Assembly (NCBI RefSeq): GCF_025961475.1
Contig: NZ_JAOQNS010000003.1
Span: 72,501 to 136,500 of the forward strand
Reading direction: 5' to 3'
DNA: 64,000 nt
Origin: Rhodobium gokarnense
Lineage (GTDB): Bacteria; Pseudomonadota; Alphaproteobacteria; Rhizobiales; Rhodobiaceae
Position numbers and translations under genes: made by a program
Part shown: one piece after another, positions 50,718-60,266 of the stretch
Layout: each line of letters starts with the position of its first letter
How positions within the stretch are numbered: position 1 is the first letter of the stretch
Notes under the pieces: model-generated
What the model was told of the DNA's origin: nothing
The model's database searches: none
The model's input: the letters and a program-made list of their open reading frames with translations, nothing else

Positions 50718-50850
50718 ATGGGTGCCGGGAAATCCGTGTCAGTGATCCGCAAGAAAAGCGCCGCTTCGACCAACGGTTGATGGCGCCGATTGTTCCGCCG
50801 TCGGCTCTGCGGATCGTCCCGCCCGGCCCTGTCGCCGAGGGGAAGAAAAA

Positions 50851-50876
50851 TCGGGCGCCGGCAGGCCGGCGCCCGA
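50851..50876 (-). terminator. Terminator or attenuator between dppA and dppB
   Basis: A perfect 12-bp stem (TCGGGCGCCGGC / GCCGGCGCCCGA) with a 2-nt loop, followed on the minus strand by TTTTTC. It starts 12 bp after the dppA stop and would limit readthrough to dppBCDF, giving excess binding protein, as is common for ABC importers. Confidence 0.88.
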
Positions 50877-50887
50877 AATGGACCGTT

Positions 50888-52483
50888 CTACTTGAGGTCG
50901 ACACCGTAGAAGATGTGACCGCCGAACGGATCGATCTTGTAGTCCGAGACTTCCTTGCGGACCGGCTCGAAGACGACCGAGTGCGCGATGGTCGCCCACG
51001 GCGCCTGCTCCTTGAAGACCACCTGGGCGTCTTCATAGAGCTTGGTGCGCTCGTCGGTGTCGGAGACGATCTTGGCCTTCTGGATCAGGTCCTCGAACGG
51101 CTTGTGGCACCACTGGGCGCGGTTGGCGCCGCCGACCGCATCGCAGCCGAGCAGCACGGCGAGGAAGTTGTCCGGGTCGCCATTGTCGCCGGTCCAGCCG
51201 AGCAGCACGGCACCGTCGCGATCCTCTTCCTTGGAGCGCTTCAGGTACTCGCCCCACTCATAGGAGACGATCTCGGCCTTGACGCCGACCGCGGCCCAGT
51301 CGGCCTGGATCAGCTCGGCCATGCGCCGTGCGTTCGGGTTGTAGGGCCGCTGCACCGGCATCGCCCAGAGCTTCATGGACAGATCCGTGACGCCGGCATC
51401 CTCCAGCATCTTCTTGGCGACCTCAGGCTCGTAGGTGTCGTCCTTCAGGTTCGCATTGTAGGACCAGATGGTCGGCGGGATCGGCGCCACGGCGACCTTG
51501 CCGGCGCCCTGGAACACGGCGTCGAGGATCGCCTGCTTGTTGATCGCCTTGTTCAGAGCCTTGCGCACCTCGACCTTGTCGAACGGCGCCACCTTGGTGT
51601 TGTAGGCGAGATAGCCGACGTTGAGGCCTTCCTGTTCCATCAGGTTGATGGCGGCATCCGTCTTCATCGCGGCGATGTCGGCCGGATTCGGATACGGCAT
51701 GATGTGGCATTCGCCGGCCTTCAGCTTCTGATAGCGCACCGAAGCGTCCGGGGTGATGGCAAAGACCAGGTCGTCGATCGGCGCCTTGCCGTCCCAGTAG
51801 TCCTCATGCGCCTTGTAGCGGATGACGGCGTCCTTCTGGTAGGCGACGAACTTGAACGGACCGGTGCCGACGGGCTGCTGGTTCAGCATCTCCGGCTTGC
51901 CTTCGGCCACGAGCTGGTCGGCGAATTCCTTCGACAGGATCGAGGCGAAATCCATCGCCAGGTTCGCCATCATCGGCGCTTCCGGCCGGTTCAGCACGAA
52001 CTTGACGGTATAGTCGTCGACCTTGACGATCTCCTTGATGAGATCGGGCATCGACATGCCGTTGAAGTATTCCCAGGACGCGCCGCCGACATAGGCATGC
52101 ATCGGATGGTCGGCCTTGAGCTGCCGGTTGAAGCTGAACAGCACGTCGTCGGCGTTGAAGTCGCGGGTCGGGGTGAAGAAGTCCGTGGTGTGGAACTTCA
52201 CGCCCTTGCGCAGATGGAAGGTGTATTCGGTGCCGTCCTTGGAAATGTCCCAGGACTCGGCAAGGCCGGGAATGATCTTGGTGGTGCCGCGCTCGAATTC
52301 GGCGAGCTTGTTGAAAACGTTTTTCGACGTCGCGTCGAAGGTCGTACCGGCGGTGTAGAGCGCCGGGTCGAACCCTTCCGGGGACCCTTCGGAGCAATAG
52401 ACGAGGGTCTTTGCGTGCGCGGCGCCGGCAATCATGGTCGCGGCGAACAGTCCCGCAGCCAGTCGTACCAGGGTTTTTGACAT
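50888..52483 (-). CDS. dppA: Dipeptide-binding periplasmic protein DppA
   Basis: A 531-residue solute-binding protein (family 5, SBP_bac_5). Residues 1 to about 24 form the signal peptide ([20 protein letters not shown]). The mature protein has the family's [20 protein letters not shown] start and the conserved [16 protein letters not shown] and [11 protein letters not shown] motifs. ATG 52483 follows AGGAGGACAAG, a strong ribosome site; the frame continues upstream to 52552 without support. It is first in the dppABCDF-argE unit. Confidence 0.94.
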   Translation of the reverse strand: MSKTLVRLAAGLFAATMIAGAAHAKTLVYCSEGSPEGFDPALYTAGTTFDATSKNVFNKLAEFERGTTKIIPGLAESWDISKDGTEYTFHLRKGVKFHTTDFFTPTRDFNADDVLFSFNRQLKADHPMHAYVGGASWEYFNGMSMPDLIKEIVKVDDYTVKFVLNRPEAPMMANLAMDFASILSKEFADQLVAEGKPEMLNQQPVGTGPFKFVAYQKDAVIRYKAHEDYWDGKAPIDDLVFAITPDASVRYQKLKAGECHIMPYPNPADIAAMKTDAAINLMEQEGLNVGYLAYNTKVAPFDKVEVRKALNKAINKQAILDAVFQGAGKVAVAPIPPTIWSYNANLKDDTYEPEVAKKMLEDAGVTDLSMKLWAMPVQRPYNPNARRMAELIQADWAAVGVKAEIVSYEWGEYLKRSKEEDRDGAVLLGWTGDNGDPDNFLAVLLGCDAVGGANRAQWCHKPFEDLIQKAKIVSDTDERTKLYEDAQVVFKEQAPWATIAHSVVFEPVRKEVSDYKIDPFGGHIFYGVDLK

Positions 52484-52634
52484 TCTTGTCCTCCTTGTTT
52501 CGGACGGCATCTGCGTATGCTTATGAAAAAAGGCCCGACACCGAGGTGGCATGGAGCTACCGCCGTCCGACGTGCCGGCAATTTAGACTCGCCGGAGTGC
52601 CGTAGGGCAAGAGCGAATAGATAACAATCCTGTT

Positions 52635-54350
52635 TTAATTGCTTTCGGAAAGGTTTCCTTTTTCATGCAAATGATGTGCAAGAGCAGACAGGTCCTTAAA
52701 GACGCTGGCCTTCAGGGATTTGCGTCGTCCGCGCACGGAAATGTCTGTGTGATCAATGTCCGCGCTGTCGAAACCGGCATGGACGAGCACCGCTTCTGAG
52801 ACAACGAGACGCGCTCCGTAGTCCTTCGACATGCTTTCCAGGCGGCTGGCCGTGTTGACGGTGTCGCCGAGCGCGGTGATGTGGGCGGAGATGTGTTCCG
52901 CGCCGACCGCGCCGATACGCCCGAGGATCGCTGGGCCGGCATGGATGCCGATGCCGATGGCGAGCGGCGCATCGAGGCTGGCCGCCAGTTCCTCGTTGAG
53001 CGCGGCGAGCGCGGCATCGATGCGCACGGCGGCCTCCAGCGCCTGGCGCGCGCCGGTCCTGGCGCCGCTCGACATGCCGAAGATCGCCATGATGCCGTCG
53101 CCGATGAACTTGTCCACATAGCCGCCGGCGCCGTCGATCGCCCGGGTCATGACGTCGAAATAGCGGTTGAGAACATAAACGATGTCGTAGGAGAGCCGCT
53201 GTTCGGACAGGGTGGTGAAGCCGCGGATGTCGATGAACATCACCGCAACGGTCTGCTCCACGCCCCAGTAATAGGCATCGGCCGCGCGCGCCGCGGCACG
53301 CCCGGAACTGCGCGCCGGCAACAGCGGGCGCACGGTCATGTCCTCGCTCGGCCGGATCTGGCAGGCAAGCCGAACGTCCTTTTCCGCGCCGATCCGCTCA
53401 AGCACGGCGGTCTCGTTTGCATCCGGCGGGTCCAGGTGGTCGAGGCCCTTGAGAATCTTGGTCCGGCAGGTGGAGCACCGGGCGCGTCCGCCGCAGACCG
53501 AGGCGTGCGGAATGCCGCTCATGCGGCTGATTTCCAGAAGGGTCGGCCCGGGCGGCGTGCGGATGGCGAGGTCGCCGGGATAGGTGATCTGGATGCCTTT
53601 GACCATGCTGCGCTGCAGGCGGTAGGCGATCAGCGCGCCGGCGATGGTGGCGACGACGACGATGAGGACGGCATGGCCGATATCTGTCGTCCGGTTGATC
53701 CAGTCGAACTGTTCCTGGGTCAGGGTGCCGGTGTTCTGGCCGAGCAGCCAGAGGCGCCTTGCGGCATCGACCCAACCCCACATCGCCAGCGCCGGAATGG
53801 CGACGGCAAGGGACAGGAGGTAGGGAAAGGCGCGCGAATACCAGGGCCGGATGCGCAGCCAGAAATGGAGGCCGATGCAGCCATGGGCCCAGACGATGAG
53901 CAACAGGATCGACTGGGAGGCGACACTGCCCGGCCACAGGATCGACAGCTCCTGGGTATAGGTGACGTTGACGCCGAAAACCTCATAGATGCCGCGCGTC
54001 GCCGCCACGTGCTTGACGAGGTAGTAGGGAATGGTGAGACCGAGCAGGAGCTGGACCGCCTCCCAGGGCGGCAGCCGGAGGGTGCGCCGGCGCGCCGTCT
54101 TCATCACCGCAAGGGTCGCATGGGTGAGCGCCGCACCGGCCAAGAGGATCGTGCCGGGAATGGAGTGCCAGACCGCCTCGCGCCAGTCCTGCACCTCCTC
54201 CATCAGCCCGACGGAATAGACGCCGATGATGTGGTTGAGGAAGTGGGTCAGCACGAAGGTGAAGAGGACGAGGCCGGAATAAAGCCTCAGCCGTTGCAGG
54301 AGATCGCCCTGCCCCGGCGCCCAGCGAAACGTCTGCTCGCGTTCAGCCAT
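52635..54350 (-). CDS. Membrane adenylate cyclase with 2Fe-2S ferredoxin domain
   Basis: A 571-residue three-part sensor. Residues about 20-245 hold six or so membrane helices with several histidines (H36, H40, H77, H114, H156, H162) that could bind heme, as in SdhC-like cytochromes. Residues 252-345 are a ferredoxin-like domain with C286-x5-C292-x2-C295 and C330. Residues 360-530 are a class III nucleotide cyclase with metal-binding Asp374 (FIDIRGFTTLSEQ) and Asp418 (KFIGDGIMAIFG), and the TALGDTVNTASRLE motif. A redox-controlled cAMP signal is the likely role, by inference. ATG 54350 follows the unrelated creatininase gene, separated by 65 bp. Confidence 0.9.
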   Translation of the reverse strand: MAEREQTFRWAPGQGDLLQRLRLYSGLVLFTFVLTHFLNHIIGVYSVGLMEEVQDWREAVWHSIPGTILLAGAALTHATLAVMKTARRRTLRLPPWEAVQLLLGLTIPYYLVKHVAATRGIYEVFGVNVTYTQELSILWPGSVASQSILLLIVWAHGCIGLHFWLRIRPWYSRAFPYLLSLAVAIPALAMWGWVDAARRLWLLGQNTGTLTQEQFDWINRTTDIGHAVLIVVVATIAGALIAYRLQRSMVKGIQITYPGDLAIRTPPGPTLLEISRMSGIPHASVCGGRARCSTCRTKILKGLDHLDPPDANETAVLERIGAEKDVRLACQIRPSEDMTVRPLLPARSSGRAAARAADAYYWGVEQTVAVMFIDIRGFTTLSEQRLSYDIVYVLNRYFDVMTRAIDGAGGYVDKFIGDGIMAIFGMSSGARTGARQALEAAVRIDAALAALNEELAASLDAPLAIGIGIHAGPAILGRIGAVGAEHISAHITALGDTVNTASRLESMSKDYGARLVVSEAVLVHAGFDSADIDHTDISVRGRRKSLKASVFKDLSALAHHLHEKGNLSESN

Positions 54351-54415
54351 GGCCGTCGCTCCCGGACGCGCGGCGCATGCCGGTGGGGGATTTGTCGCTC
54401 GGCAACTGCGCCATG

Positions 54416-55207
54416 TCAGGCGAACCGGTCCGGATCGAACCGGTCGACATCGGAAAGAAGCTCCACGAAGCCGCGCGCGGCGTGGTCGAGGATCGCCCGG
54501 CCCGCCTCCGCGGTCGCAAGGCGCGCATCGCCGACGACACCGGCCGGGTTGAGGTCGTCGGAGCGCCAGCCGAACCGGGCCGGCCCGTAGGCGCGCAGAT
54601 GCGTGAAGTCTTCGGCAAAAGTCTCCTGCGCCGAGGCGAACCGGTCGGCCTTGTCCATCGCCACCAGATCCGGGCGCAGATGCAGCATCAGCGAGGTCTC
54701 GACGGCGCCGCCATGGATGCCGAAGGCCTTTTCCTCGGCCGGGAACAGCCCCTCGGGCAGGCCGAACCGGCTCCACGATGCGGCGACCGCCAGCATCCGG
54801 TGCTCCGTCCTCAGCTTCTGAATGACGATGTCGACGACGGGCGAGTTGCCGCCGTGGGAATTGACGATGACGAGCTTGCGAACCCCGGACGCGCAAAAGC
54901 TCCCGCCGATCTCCGTCAGCACCCTGAGAAGCGTCTCCGGCGACAGGGTCAGCATGCCGGGAAAGGCCCGGTGCTCCTCGGACCAGCCGACGGAAAGGAG
55001 CGGCAGGAAGGAGACAGGCAGATCGTCCGGCATCAAGGCGATGACGCGCTCCACATGCCCGCGCGCGATCTCCGCGTCGGTGGCAAGCGGCAGGTGGCCG
55101 CCATGGGGCTCGACCGCCGCGATCGGCAGCACCCCGATCCAGCGCGCGGTATCCGCCGCTGCGATCTCTTCGGCCGTCATCTCCTGCCAGGTGCGGCGCG
55201 GCAGCAT
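54416..55207 (-). CDS. Creatininase family amidohydrolase
   Basis: A 263-residue metal-dependent hydrolase of the creatininase/MftE family. The metal ligands are visible in AAVEPHGGHLPLATDAEIA and NSHGGNSPVVD, with the later GIHGGAVETSLML. The family includes creatinine amidohydrolase and enzymes of formamide or pyrimidine-related salvage, so the substrate is open. The gene is divergent from an ABC ATPase of the NitT/TauT class across 147 bp, a pairing that suggests uptake and hydrolysis of one nitrogen compound. Confidence 0.9.
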   Translation of the reverse strand: MLPRRTWQEMTAEEIAAADTARWIGVLPIAAVEPHGGHLPLATDAEIARGHVERVIALMPDDLPVSFLPLLSVGWSEEHRAFPGMLTLSPETLLRVLTEIGGSFCASGVRKLVIVNSHGGNSPVVDIVIQKLRTEHRMLAVAASWSRFGLPEGLFPAEEKAFGIHGGAVETSLMLHLRPDLVAMDKADRFASAQETFAEDFTHLRAYGPARFGWRSDDLNPAGVVGDARLATAEAGRAILDHAARGFVELLSDVDRFDPDRFA

Positions 55208-55354
55208 CGTCTGTCCTCTTTTGTCGTCTGCGTATAAATGATTAGGCGCTGCCGCAACGCCCGTAAAGGCCGCGAACGGAAACCGAACGGCTTGCGCGGT
55301 TTCGCAAACCCGACAATGATGGCCGGCGAATCCGGAAAAAGAAAGCAACCGCCG

Positions 55355-56158
55355 ATGTCCGCCACCGCCGGCCCGATCCGCGAGGAAATGCCCGCACCCG
55401 CCGTTTGTCTCCAGGACGTCTCGATGACCTATCCGAGCGGCCACGAGGCGCTCCGGGACGTCTCGCTGACCGTGGCGCCCGGCGAATTCGTCAGCATCAT
55501 CGGCCCGTCCGGCTGCGGCAAGACGACGATCCTCAGAATCATCGCCGGCCTCGTGCGCCCGACCGCAGGCGGCGTCTTTCTCGACCTGCCGCAAAATCCG
55601 GGTGCGGGAAACGGCAATATCGGCTTCGTCTTCCAGGAGCCGACGCTGATGCCCTGGGCCGACGTCTTTTCCAATGTCTGGCTGCCGCTGCGCCTGCGCG
55701 GCCTGTCGAAGGCGGCTGCCCGGCCTGAGATCGAGACGATGCTGGAACGGGTCGGTCTTGCTGATGCCGCAGGCGCCTTTCCCGGCGAATTGTCGGGCGG
55801 CATGAAGATGCGGGTGTCGATCGCCCGCGCCCTCGTCACCGGCCCGCCGCTCCTGTTGATGGACGAGCCCTTCGCCGCCCTCGACGAGATCACAAGGTTC
55901 CGCCTCAACGACGACCTCCTGTCGTTGTGGTCGGACCTCGGCTGCACCATTCTGTTCGTCACACATTCGGTATATGAATCGGTCTACCTGTCGGACCGCA
56001 TCGCCGTCATGGGCAATGCACCCGGCCGGATCTGCGAAGAAATGACCGTAGACGGCAAAAGACCCCGCAACGGCGATTTCAGGGTTTCCGGGGACTATCT
56101 GGCGGCATGCGCCACGGCGTCGCGGCTGCTCAGGGCCGCAACCGCAGGAGGCGGCTGA
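55355..56158 (+). CDS. Orphan ABC transporter ATP-binding protein, NitT/TauT type
   Basis: A 267-residue ATPase like SsuB/TauB/ThiZ. It has Walker A GPSGCGKTT, Q-loop FVFQEPTLMPWADVF, signature LSGGMKMRVSIARAL, Walker B LLLMDEPFAALDE and VTHSVYESVYLSDR. The permease and binding protein that such importers need are not adjacent: the next gene is an oxidase. ATG 55355 is chosen before SATAGPIREE; 55388 (MPAPAV, behind GAGGAA) and 55319 are alternatives. Divergent from the creatininase gene. Confidence 0.87.
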   Translation: MSATAGPIREEMPAPAVCLQDVSMTYPSGHEALRDVSLTVAPGEFVSIIGPSGCGKTTILRIIAGLVRPTAGGVFLDLPQNPGAGNGNIGFVFQEPTLMPWADVFSNVWLPLRLRGLSKAAARPEIETMLERVGLADAAGAFPGELSGGMKMRVSIARALVTGPPLLLMDEPFAALDEITRFRLNDDLLSLWSDLGCTILFVTHSVYESVYLSDRIAVMGNAPGRICEEMTVDGKRPRNGDFRVSGDYLAACATASRLLRAATAGGG

Positions 56159-56397
56159 AATACCCCGTATCCAACAGGGGTTGAGCCCCGAGCCCGGCCT
56201 TGCCGGCGGAATTCCCGGGCCGCTTTTGGCGGATCAACCTTGCATATCGGAGGCGTTCGTTTCATCGTCTCTTATTGAACACGCGTTGAAGAAGAGATGC
56301 GGAGCCAGATCGGGGTGTGGCTGCCCAAAGGCATGTCCGCGAGGGTGGATAACGCAGCAGCCATCGCGCCGCGACCGGCGACATCTGGAGGCATGAA

Positions 56398-57816
56398 GTG
56401 ACGAACATCGACGCGTTCAAGGCCGATATCGCCGGAATAGACTTCCGCGACCAGGGCGCCATCGTCCAGCAGAAGAGCCGCGATTTCTTCTGGTATTCGC
56501 CGGTCCTGCGGCGCCAGCTCGACAAGGCGTGCGCCGACGTCATCGTCATTCCCCAGGGCGAGGCCGACATCCTGCGCGTGCTCGCAGCCGCGTACCGCCA
56601 CGACATACCGGTCACCGCCCGCGGCGCCGGCACCGGCAATTTCGGCCAGTCGGTGCCGCTGTCCGGCGGCGTCGTGCTCGACCTGTCGCCGTTCGATGCC
56701 ATCACCGATATCCGCCCCGGCGCCATCGTCGTGCAGCCCGGCGCCAAGCCGATCGCAGTTGACCAGGCAGCCCGCGACCAGGGCCGCCAGGAACTGCGCG
56801 TGCGCCCGACCACCCACCGCACCGCGACCATGGGCGGCTTCGTCGCCGGCGGCATCGGCGGCATCGGCTCGGTCCGCTACGGCACCCTCAGCGATCCCGG
56901 CAACGTCCTGAAGCTGCGCATCGCCACCCTTGAGGCCGAGCCCCGGATCATCGAGCTTTCCGGCGCCGACGTCTTCAAGGCGATGCACACCTACGGCACC
57001 ACGGGCGTCTACACCGAGCTGGAGCTGGGGCTGACCGAGGCCCATGACTGGGTCGACGTGCTGGCCGGCTTCGACCGCTTCATGGCCGCCTCCCGCTTCG
57101 GCTACGACATCGCCAATGACGAGGGGGTCGTCGTCAACGAGGTGGCGGTGATCGCCGCGCCGTTCCCCTATGACAGCTTCATCCACCACCAGAAATACAT
57201 CCGCACCGGCCAGCATGTCTGCCTGGTGAAGGTCGCCGCCTCGTCCCTTGCCGCCTTCGAGGAAGCCGTCGCCCGCCATGACGGCGAGATCATCTTCCGC
57301 ACCGACGAGATGGAATGCACCGACCTCACCGGCCTGCCGAGCGTCGACGAGATGGTCTGGAACCACACCACCCTGCGCGGCATTCGCATGGACCCGACCG
57401 TGACCTATCTGCAGGTGCTCTATCCGGCCGAGAACGTGCTGGGCGTGATCGAGAACCTTCTCGGCAAGATGAACGACGAGGTCACCACCCACCTGGAATT
57501 CATCCGCGTCGGCGGCAAGATCACCTGCTACGCCATGCCGGTGGTGCGCTATACCACCGACGACCGCCTCGACGAGATCAACCTCGCCTATGAGGAGCTC
57601 GGCTGCCGCGTCTTCAATCCGCACCGCTACACCATCGAGGAGGGCGGCATGAAGGCGACCGACGAGGCACAGGTCGCGTTCAAGCGCGAGACCGACCCCA
57701 AGGGCCTTCTCAACCCCGGCAAGATGATCGCCTGGGAAGACCCGGACTACAGCGTTTCCTCCGGCTCCATGTACCTGTTTCCGGGCCTGGAGCCGCGCAC
57801 CTTCGACATCGTCTGA
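56398..57816 (+). CDS. FAD-linked oxidase
   Basis: A 472-residue flavoprotein of the PCMH/FAD_binding_4 type (glycolate oxidase GlcD / D-lactate dehydrogenase group). The FAD-binding motif is VTARGAGTGNFGQSVPLSG with TMGGFVAGGIGGIGSVRYG, and the C-terminus DPKGLLNPGKMIAWE is the family's conserved end. The natural substrate is unknown. The start is GTG 56398 with GGAGG about 8 nt before. Separated from the ABC ATPase gene by 239 bp, which holds no feature I can name. Confidence 0.88.
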   Translation: MTNIDAFKADIAGIDFRDQGAIVQQKSRDFFWYSPVLRRQLDKACADVIVIPQGEADILRVLAAAYRHDIPVTARGAGTGNFGQSVPLSGGVVLDLSPFDAITDIRPGAIVVQPGAKPIAVDQAARDQGRQELRVRPTTHRTATMGGFVAGGIGGIGSVRYGTLSDPGNVLKLRIATLEAEPRIIELSGADVFKAMHTYGTTGVYTELELGLTEAHDWVDVLAGFDRFMAASRFGYDIANDEGVVVNEVAVIAAPFPYDSFIHHQKYIRTGQHVCLVKVAASSLAAFEEAVARHDGEIIFRTDEMECTDLTGLPSVDEMVWNHTTLRGIRMDPTVTYLQVLYPAENVLGVIENLLGKMNDEVTTHLEFIRVGGKITCYAMPVVRYTTDDRLDEINLAYEELGCRVFNPHRYTIEEGGMKATDEAQVAFKRETDPKGLLNPGKMIAWEDPDYSVSSGSMYLFPGLEPRTFDIV

Positions 57817-57964
57817 GCGCCCTTGAGGCCGGACGTTTCCCGGCTCCCCTGCCGCCTGCCCCGCAATTGCCCGCCGCGACGACCCCGCCCGGTCCAGCCT
57901 TGACACTCAGCCGGCTGCCGACGTCATTTTGCCGTCATAGAGAAATGGAAGTAATACGCCCGTC

Positions 57965-58444
57965 ATGGCCTTCGATCACAAAAAGAGCGTCACCTTCCGC
58001 CTCGCCCAGGCCGCCAAGGCCCAGCGCGCGAGGGCCGGCAGCTATTTGAGCCAGATCGGCCTGCATCCGGGCCAGGAAGCGGTGCTGAAGTCGCTCTTCG
58101 ACGACGACGACCAGACCATGAGCCAGCTTGCCGCCGCCCTTGGCGTGCAGCCGCCCACCGTCACCAAGATGGTGACCCGGCTTTCGGCCCAGAACCTCGT
58201 CCGGCGCACCGCCTCCAAGTCCGACGGCCGGCTCGCCCATGTCTGCCTCACCGACGAGGGCCGCGAGCTGGTCAAGAACATCGACCGGACCTGGAAGCGG
58301 CTGGAAAAGGAAGCCGTCGCCAAGCTCGACGACAAGGACCGCAAGCGCCTGCGCAAGCTGTTGCGGATCGTCGAACGCAGCCTCTCCAACGCGCCGGCGG
58401 TCGATGCGCTCGATGCCGAGATGGACGACGCGGACGCCGACTGA
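57965..58444 (+). CDS. MarR family transcriptional regulator
   Basis: A 159-residue winged-helix regulator. The recognition region is MSQLAAALGVQPPTVTKMVT followed by the wing VRRTASKSDGRLAHVCLTDEG, typical of MarR. It begins with a basic FRLAQAAKAQRARAGSYLSQ segment used for dimerisation. It precedes an EamA-type exporter by 80 bp on the same strand and may control it. Upstream, CGTCAT occurs twice within about 15 bp before the start. Confidence 0.9.
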   Translation: MAFDHKKSVTFRLAQAAKAQRARAGSYLSQIGLHPGQEAVLKSLFDDDDQTMSQLAAALGVQPPTVTKMVTRLSAQNLVRRTASKSDGRLAHVCLTDEGRELVKNIDRTWKRLEKEAVAKLDDKDRKRLRKLLRIVERSLSNAPAVDALDAEMDDADAD

Positions 58445-58524
58445 TAGAACGGCAACCGTTGCGGGTGCGCGGCCAGGCGCCGCCCGAAAATCCTGATTTC
58501 CCCTCCGGAACCGGACCTTCTGCC

Positions 58525-59448
58525 ATGGGCGAACCCCGCCATGCGGCCGCCCTTCAGCCGCGCCCCACGTCGATCGCGCTCGGCATTGCGCTGACCTGCT
58601 TCGCCTTCTTCTGCTTTTCCGCACTCGATACGACGGCAAAATATCTCGGCCAGAGCCTGCCGGTGCTGCAGATCGTCTGGTTCCGCTTCGCCTCCCATGT
58701 GGTAATGGCCGCGATCCTGTTCCGGCTCTGGAAGCGGCCGTATCTGATCCGGACCCGGCGCCCGGTCCTGCAGCTCCTGCGCGGCTGTTTCATGCTCGGC
58801 GCCACGGTGTTCAACTTTCTGGCGCTGCGCCACCTGCAGCTCACCGAGGCCAACGCCATCATGTTCGCGACGCCGCTGACGGTGGTCATCCTCGCCGGCC
58901 CGATGCTCGGCGAATGGGCCGGCCGGCACCGCTGGGCGGCGGTCATCGTCGGCTTTCTCGGCGTCCTGGTGGTGACCCGGCCGGGCATCGGCGGCATGCA
59001 CTGGGCCGCCTTCCTGTCGGCCGCGGCGATGCTGTGTTTCGCGCTCTACACGGTAACCACCCGGATGCTGACCGCGACCGACACCATCGAGGGCCTGCTC
59101 CTGATCAGTGCGATCGTGCCGACCGTGGTCATCGCCGTCCCGGCGCTTGCCGTGTGGGAGACGCCGGAGAGCCCGGCGATCTGGTTCCTCCTGCTGTTGA
59201 CCGGGGTGTCCGGCGGCCTCGGCCACTGGGTTCTCACCAAGGCCTATGCGGTCGCGCCGGCGCCGACGCTGGCACCGTTCAGCTACACCCAGATCGTCTG
59301 GATGACGATCCTCGGCTATCTGGTGTTTTCCGACGTCCCCGGCGTCTACACCCTCGTCGGCATGGCGATCGTCGTCGGCTCCGGCCTCTACGTGCTCTAC
59401 CGCGAGCGCCGGCGCGGCCCGGCACGGGTGGCGGACGTGCGAGGCTGA
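58525..59448 (+). CDS. EamA/DMT family exporter
   Basis: A 307-residue drug/metabolite transporter with about ten membrane helices and two EamA repeats. Recognisable parts are CFFCFSALDTTAKYL-like first helix, VWFRFASHVVMAAILF, FLALRHLQLTEANAIMFATP at the end of the first repeat, and APFSYTQIVWMTILGYLVFS in the second. ATG 58525 (MGEPRHAA) is used; the frame is open to 58459. The substrate is unknown; a threonine/amino-acid or drug exporter is usual. Confidence 0.9.
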   Translation: MGEPRHAAALQPRPTSIALGIALTCFAFFCFSALDTTAKYLGQSLPVLQIVWFRFASHVVMAAILFRLWKRPYLIRTRRPVLQLLRGCFMLGATVFNFLALRHLQLTEANAIMFATPLTVVILAGPMLGEWAGRHRWAAVIVGFLGVLVVTRPGIGGMHWAAFLSAAAMLCFALYTVTTRMLTATDTIEGLLLISAIVPTVVIAVPALAVWETPESPAIWFLLLLTGVSGGLGHWVLTKAYAVAPAPTLAPFSYTQIVWMTILGYLVFSDVPGVYTLVGMAIVVGSGLYVLYRERRRGPARVADVRG

Positions 59449-59452
59449 AAGC

Positions 59453-59872
59453 TCATGCCGCGTCCTCCCGGCTCTCAGCATCACGTTCGGCGAACACCGC
59501 CCTTGCCGCAAAGAGGCCGTTGAGCGCGGCCGGAAAGCCGGCATAGACCGCCATCTGCATGATGGTCTCGACGATCTCGGTGCGGCTGAGCCCGACATTG
59601 AGGCCGGCCTCGATATGGACCTTCAACTGCGCCTCGGCCGTCCCCATCGCCGTCAGCGCGGCAATGGTCGCGATCTCGCGCGAGCGCAGGTCGAGACCCG
59701 GGCGGGAGTAGATGTCGCCGAAGGGGAACTCGAACAGATAGGTGGCGAAATCGGGGGCGATGTCGGCAAGGGCCGCCACCACCCGTTCTCCGGCCGCGCC
59801 GTCGATCTCAGCGAGGGCCCGCCGGCCGCGCTCCAGACGGCTTTCGCCGCCGTTCAGGGGGTGCTGCGTCAT
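59453..59872 (-). CDS. Carboxymuconolactone decarboxylase family protein
   Basis: A 139-residue CMD/AhpD-like helical protein, close to the PcaC branch: FPFGDIYSRPGLDLRSREI, ATIAALTAMGTAEAQLKVHI and MQMAVYAGFPAALNGLF. It has no cysteine, so it is not an AhpD-type peroxidase. Whether it decarboxylates a protocatechuate product is open, since no other pca genes are present. It begins 65 bp inside the end of the MerR gene. Confidence 0.9.
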   Translation of the reverse strand: MTQHPLNGGESRLERGRRALAEIDGAAGERVVAALADIAPDFATYLFEFPFGDIYSRPGLDLRSREIATIAALTAMGTAEAQLKVHIEAGLNVGLSRTEIVETIMQMAVYAGFPAALNGLFAARAVFAERDAESREDAA

Positions 59873-60236
59873 AGTCCTTCAACCTCGTTTCCGCGCCGGC
59901 ATATCCGGCGATCTTGGTATCGAGGACGAGAAGGCTGTCCTGAAGCTCGGCAACATGCGCGCGGACGCGGGCACGGTGCTCTTCCAGCAACCGGCGCCGC
60001 TCCGCTTCCGTCCCGGCGCCCTGTTCCCTGAGCGCCGCATAGCGCAGCATGTCCCGGATCGGCATCCCGGTCGTCTTCAGACGGCCGAGGAATGCGATCC
60101 AGACGAGAACCGAAGCGTCGTAGTCGCGCTGACCCGATGCGTCGCGGTCGGCATAGGGCAACAGCCCGATCCGCTCGTAGTAGCGGATGGTGTGGGCCGT
60201 CAGTCCCGAGCGCTTCGCCAGCTCACCGATCTTCAT
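59808..60236 (-). CDS. MerR family transcriptional regulator
   Basis: A 142-residue MerR protein: N-terminal MKIGELAKRSGLTAHTIRYY and ERIGLLP with the wing DASGQRDYDASVLVWIAF, then a coiled coil (LEEHRARVRAHVAELQDSLL). No metal-binding cysteines are visible, so an aldehyde/redox or drug signal is more likely than a metal. The reading frame runs 65 bp into the downstream CMD gene. It is preceded by a textbook MerR promoter at 60267. Confidence 0.9.
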   Translation of the reverse strand: MKIGELAKRSGLTAHTIRYYERIGLLPYADRDASGQRDYDASVLVWIAFLGRLKTTGMPIRDMLRYAALREQGAGTEAERRRLLEEHRARVRAHVAELQDSLLVLDTKIAGYAGAETRLKDYDAAPPERRRKPSGARPAGPR

Positions 60237-60266
60237 GGACGTCCTTCCTTCGCCACGACGCAAGCA

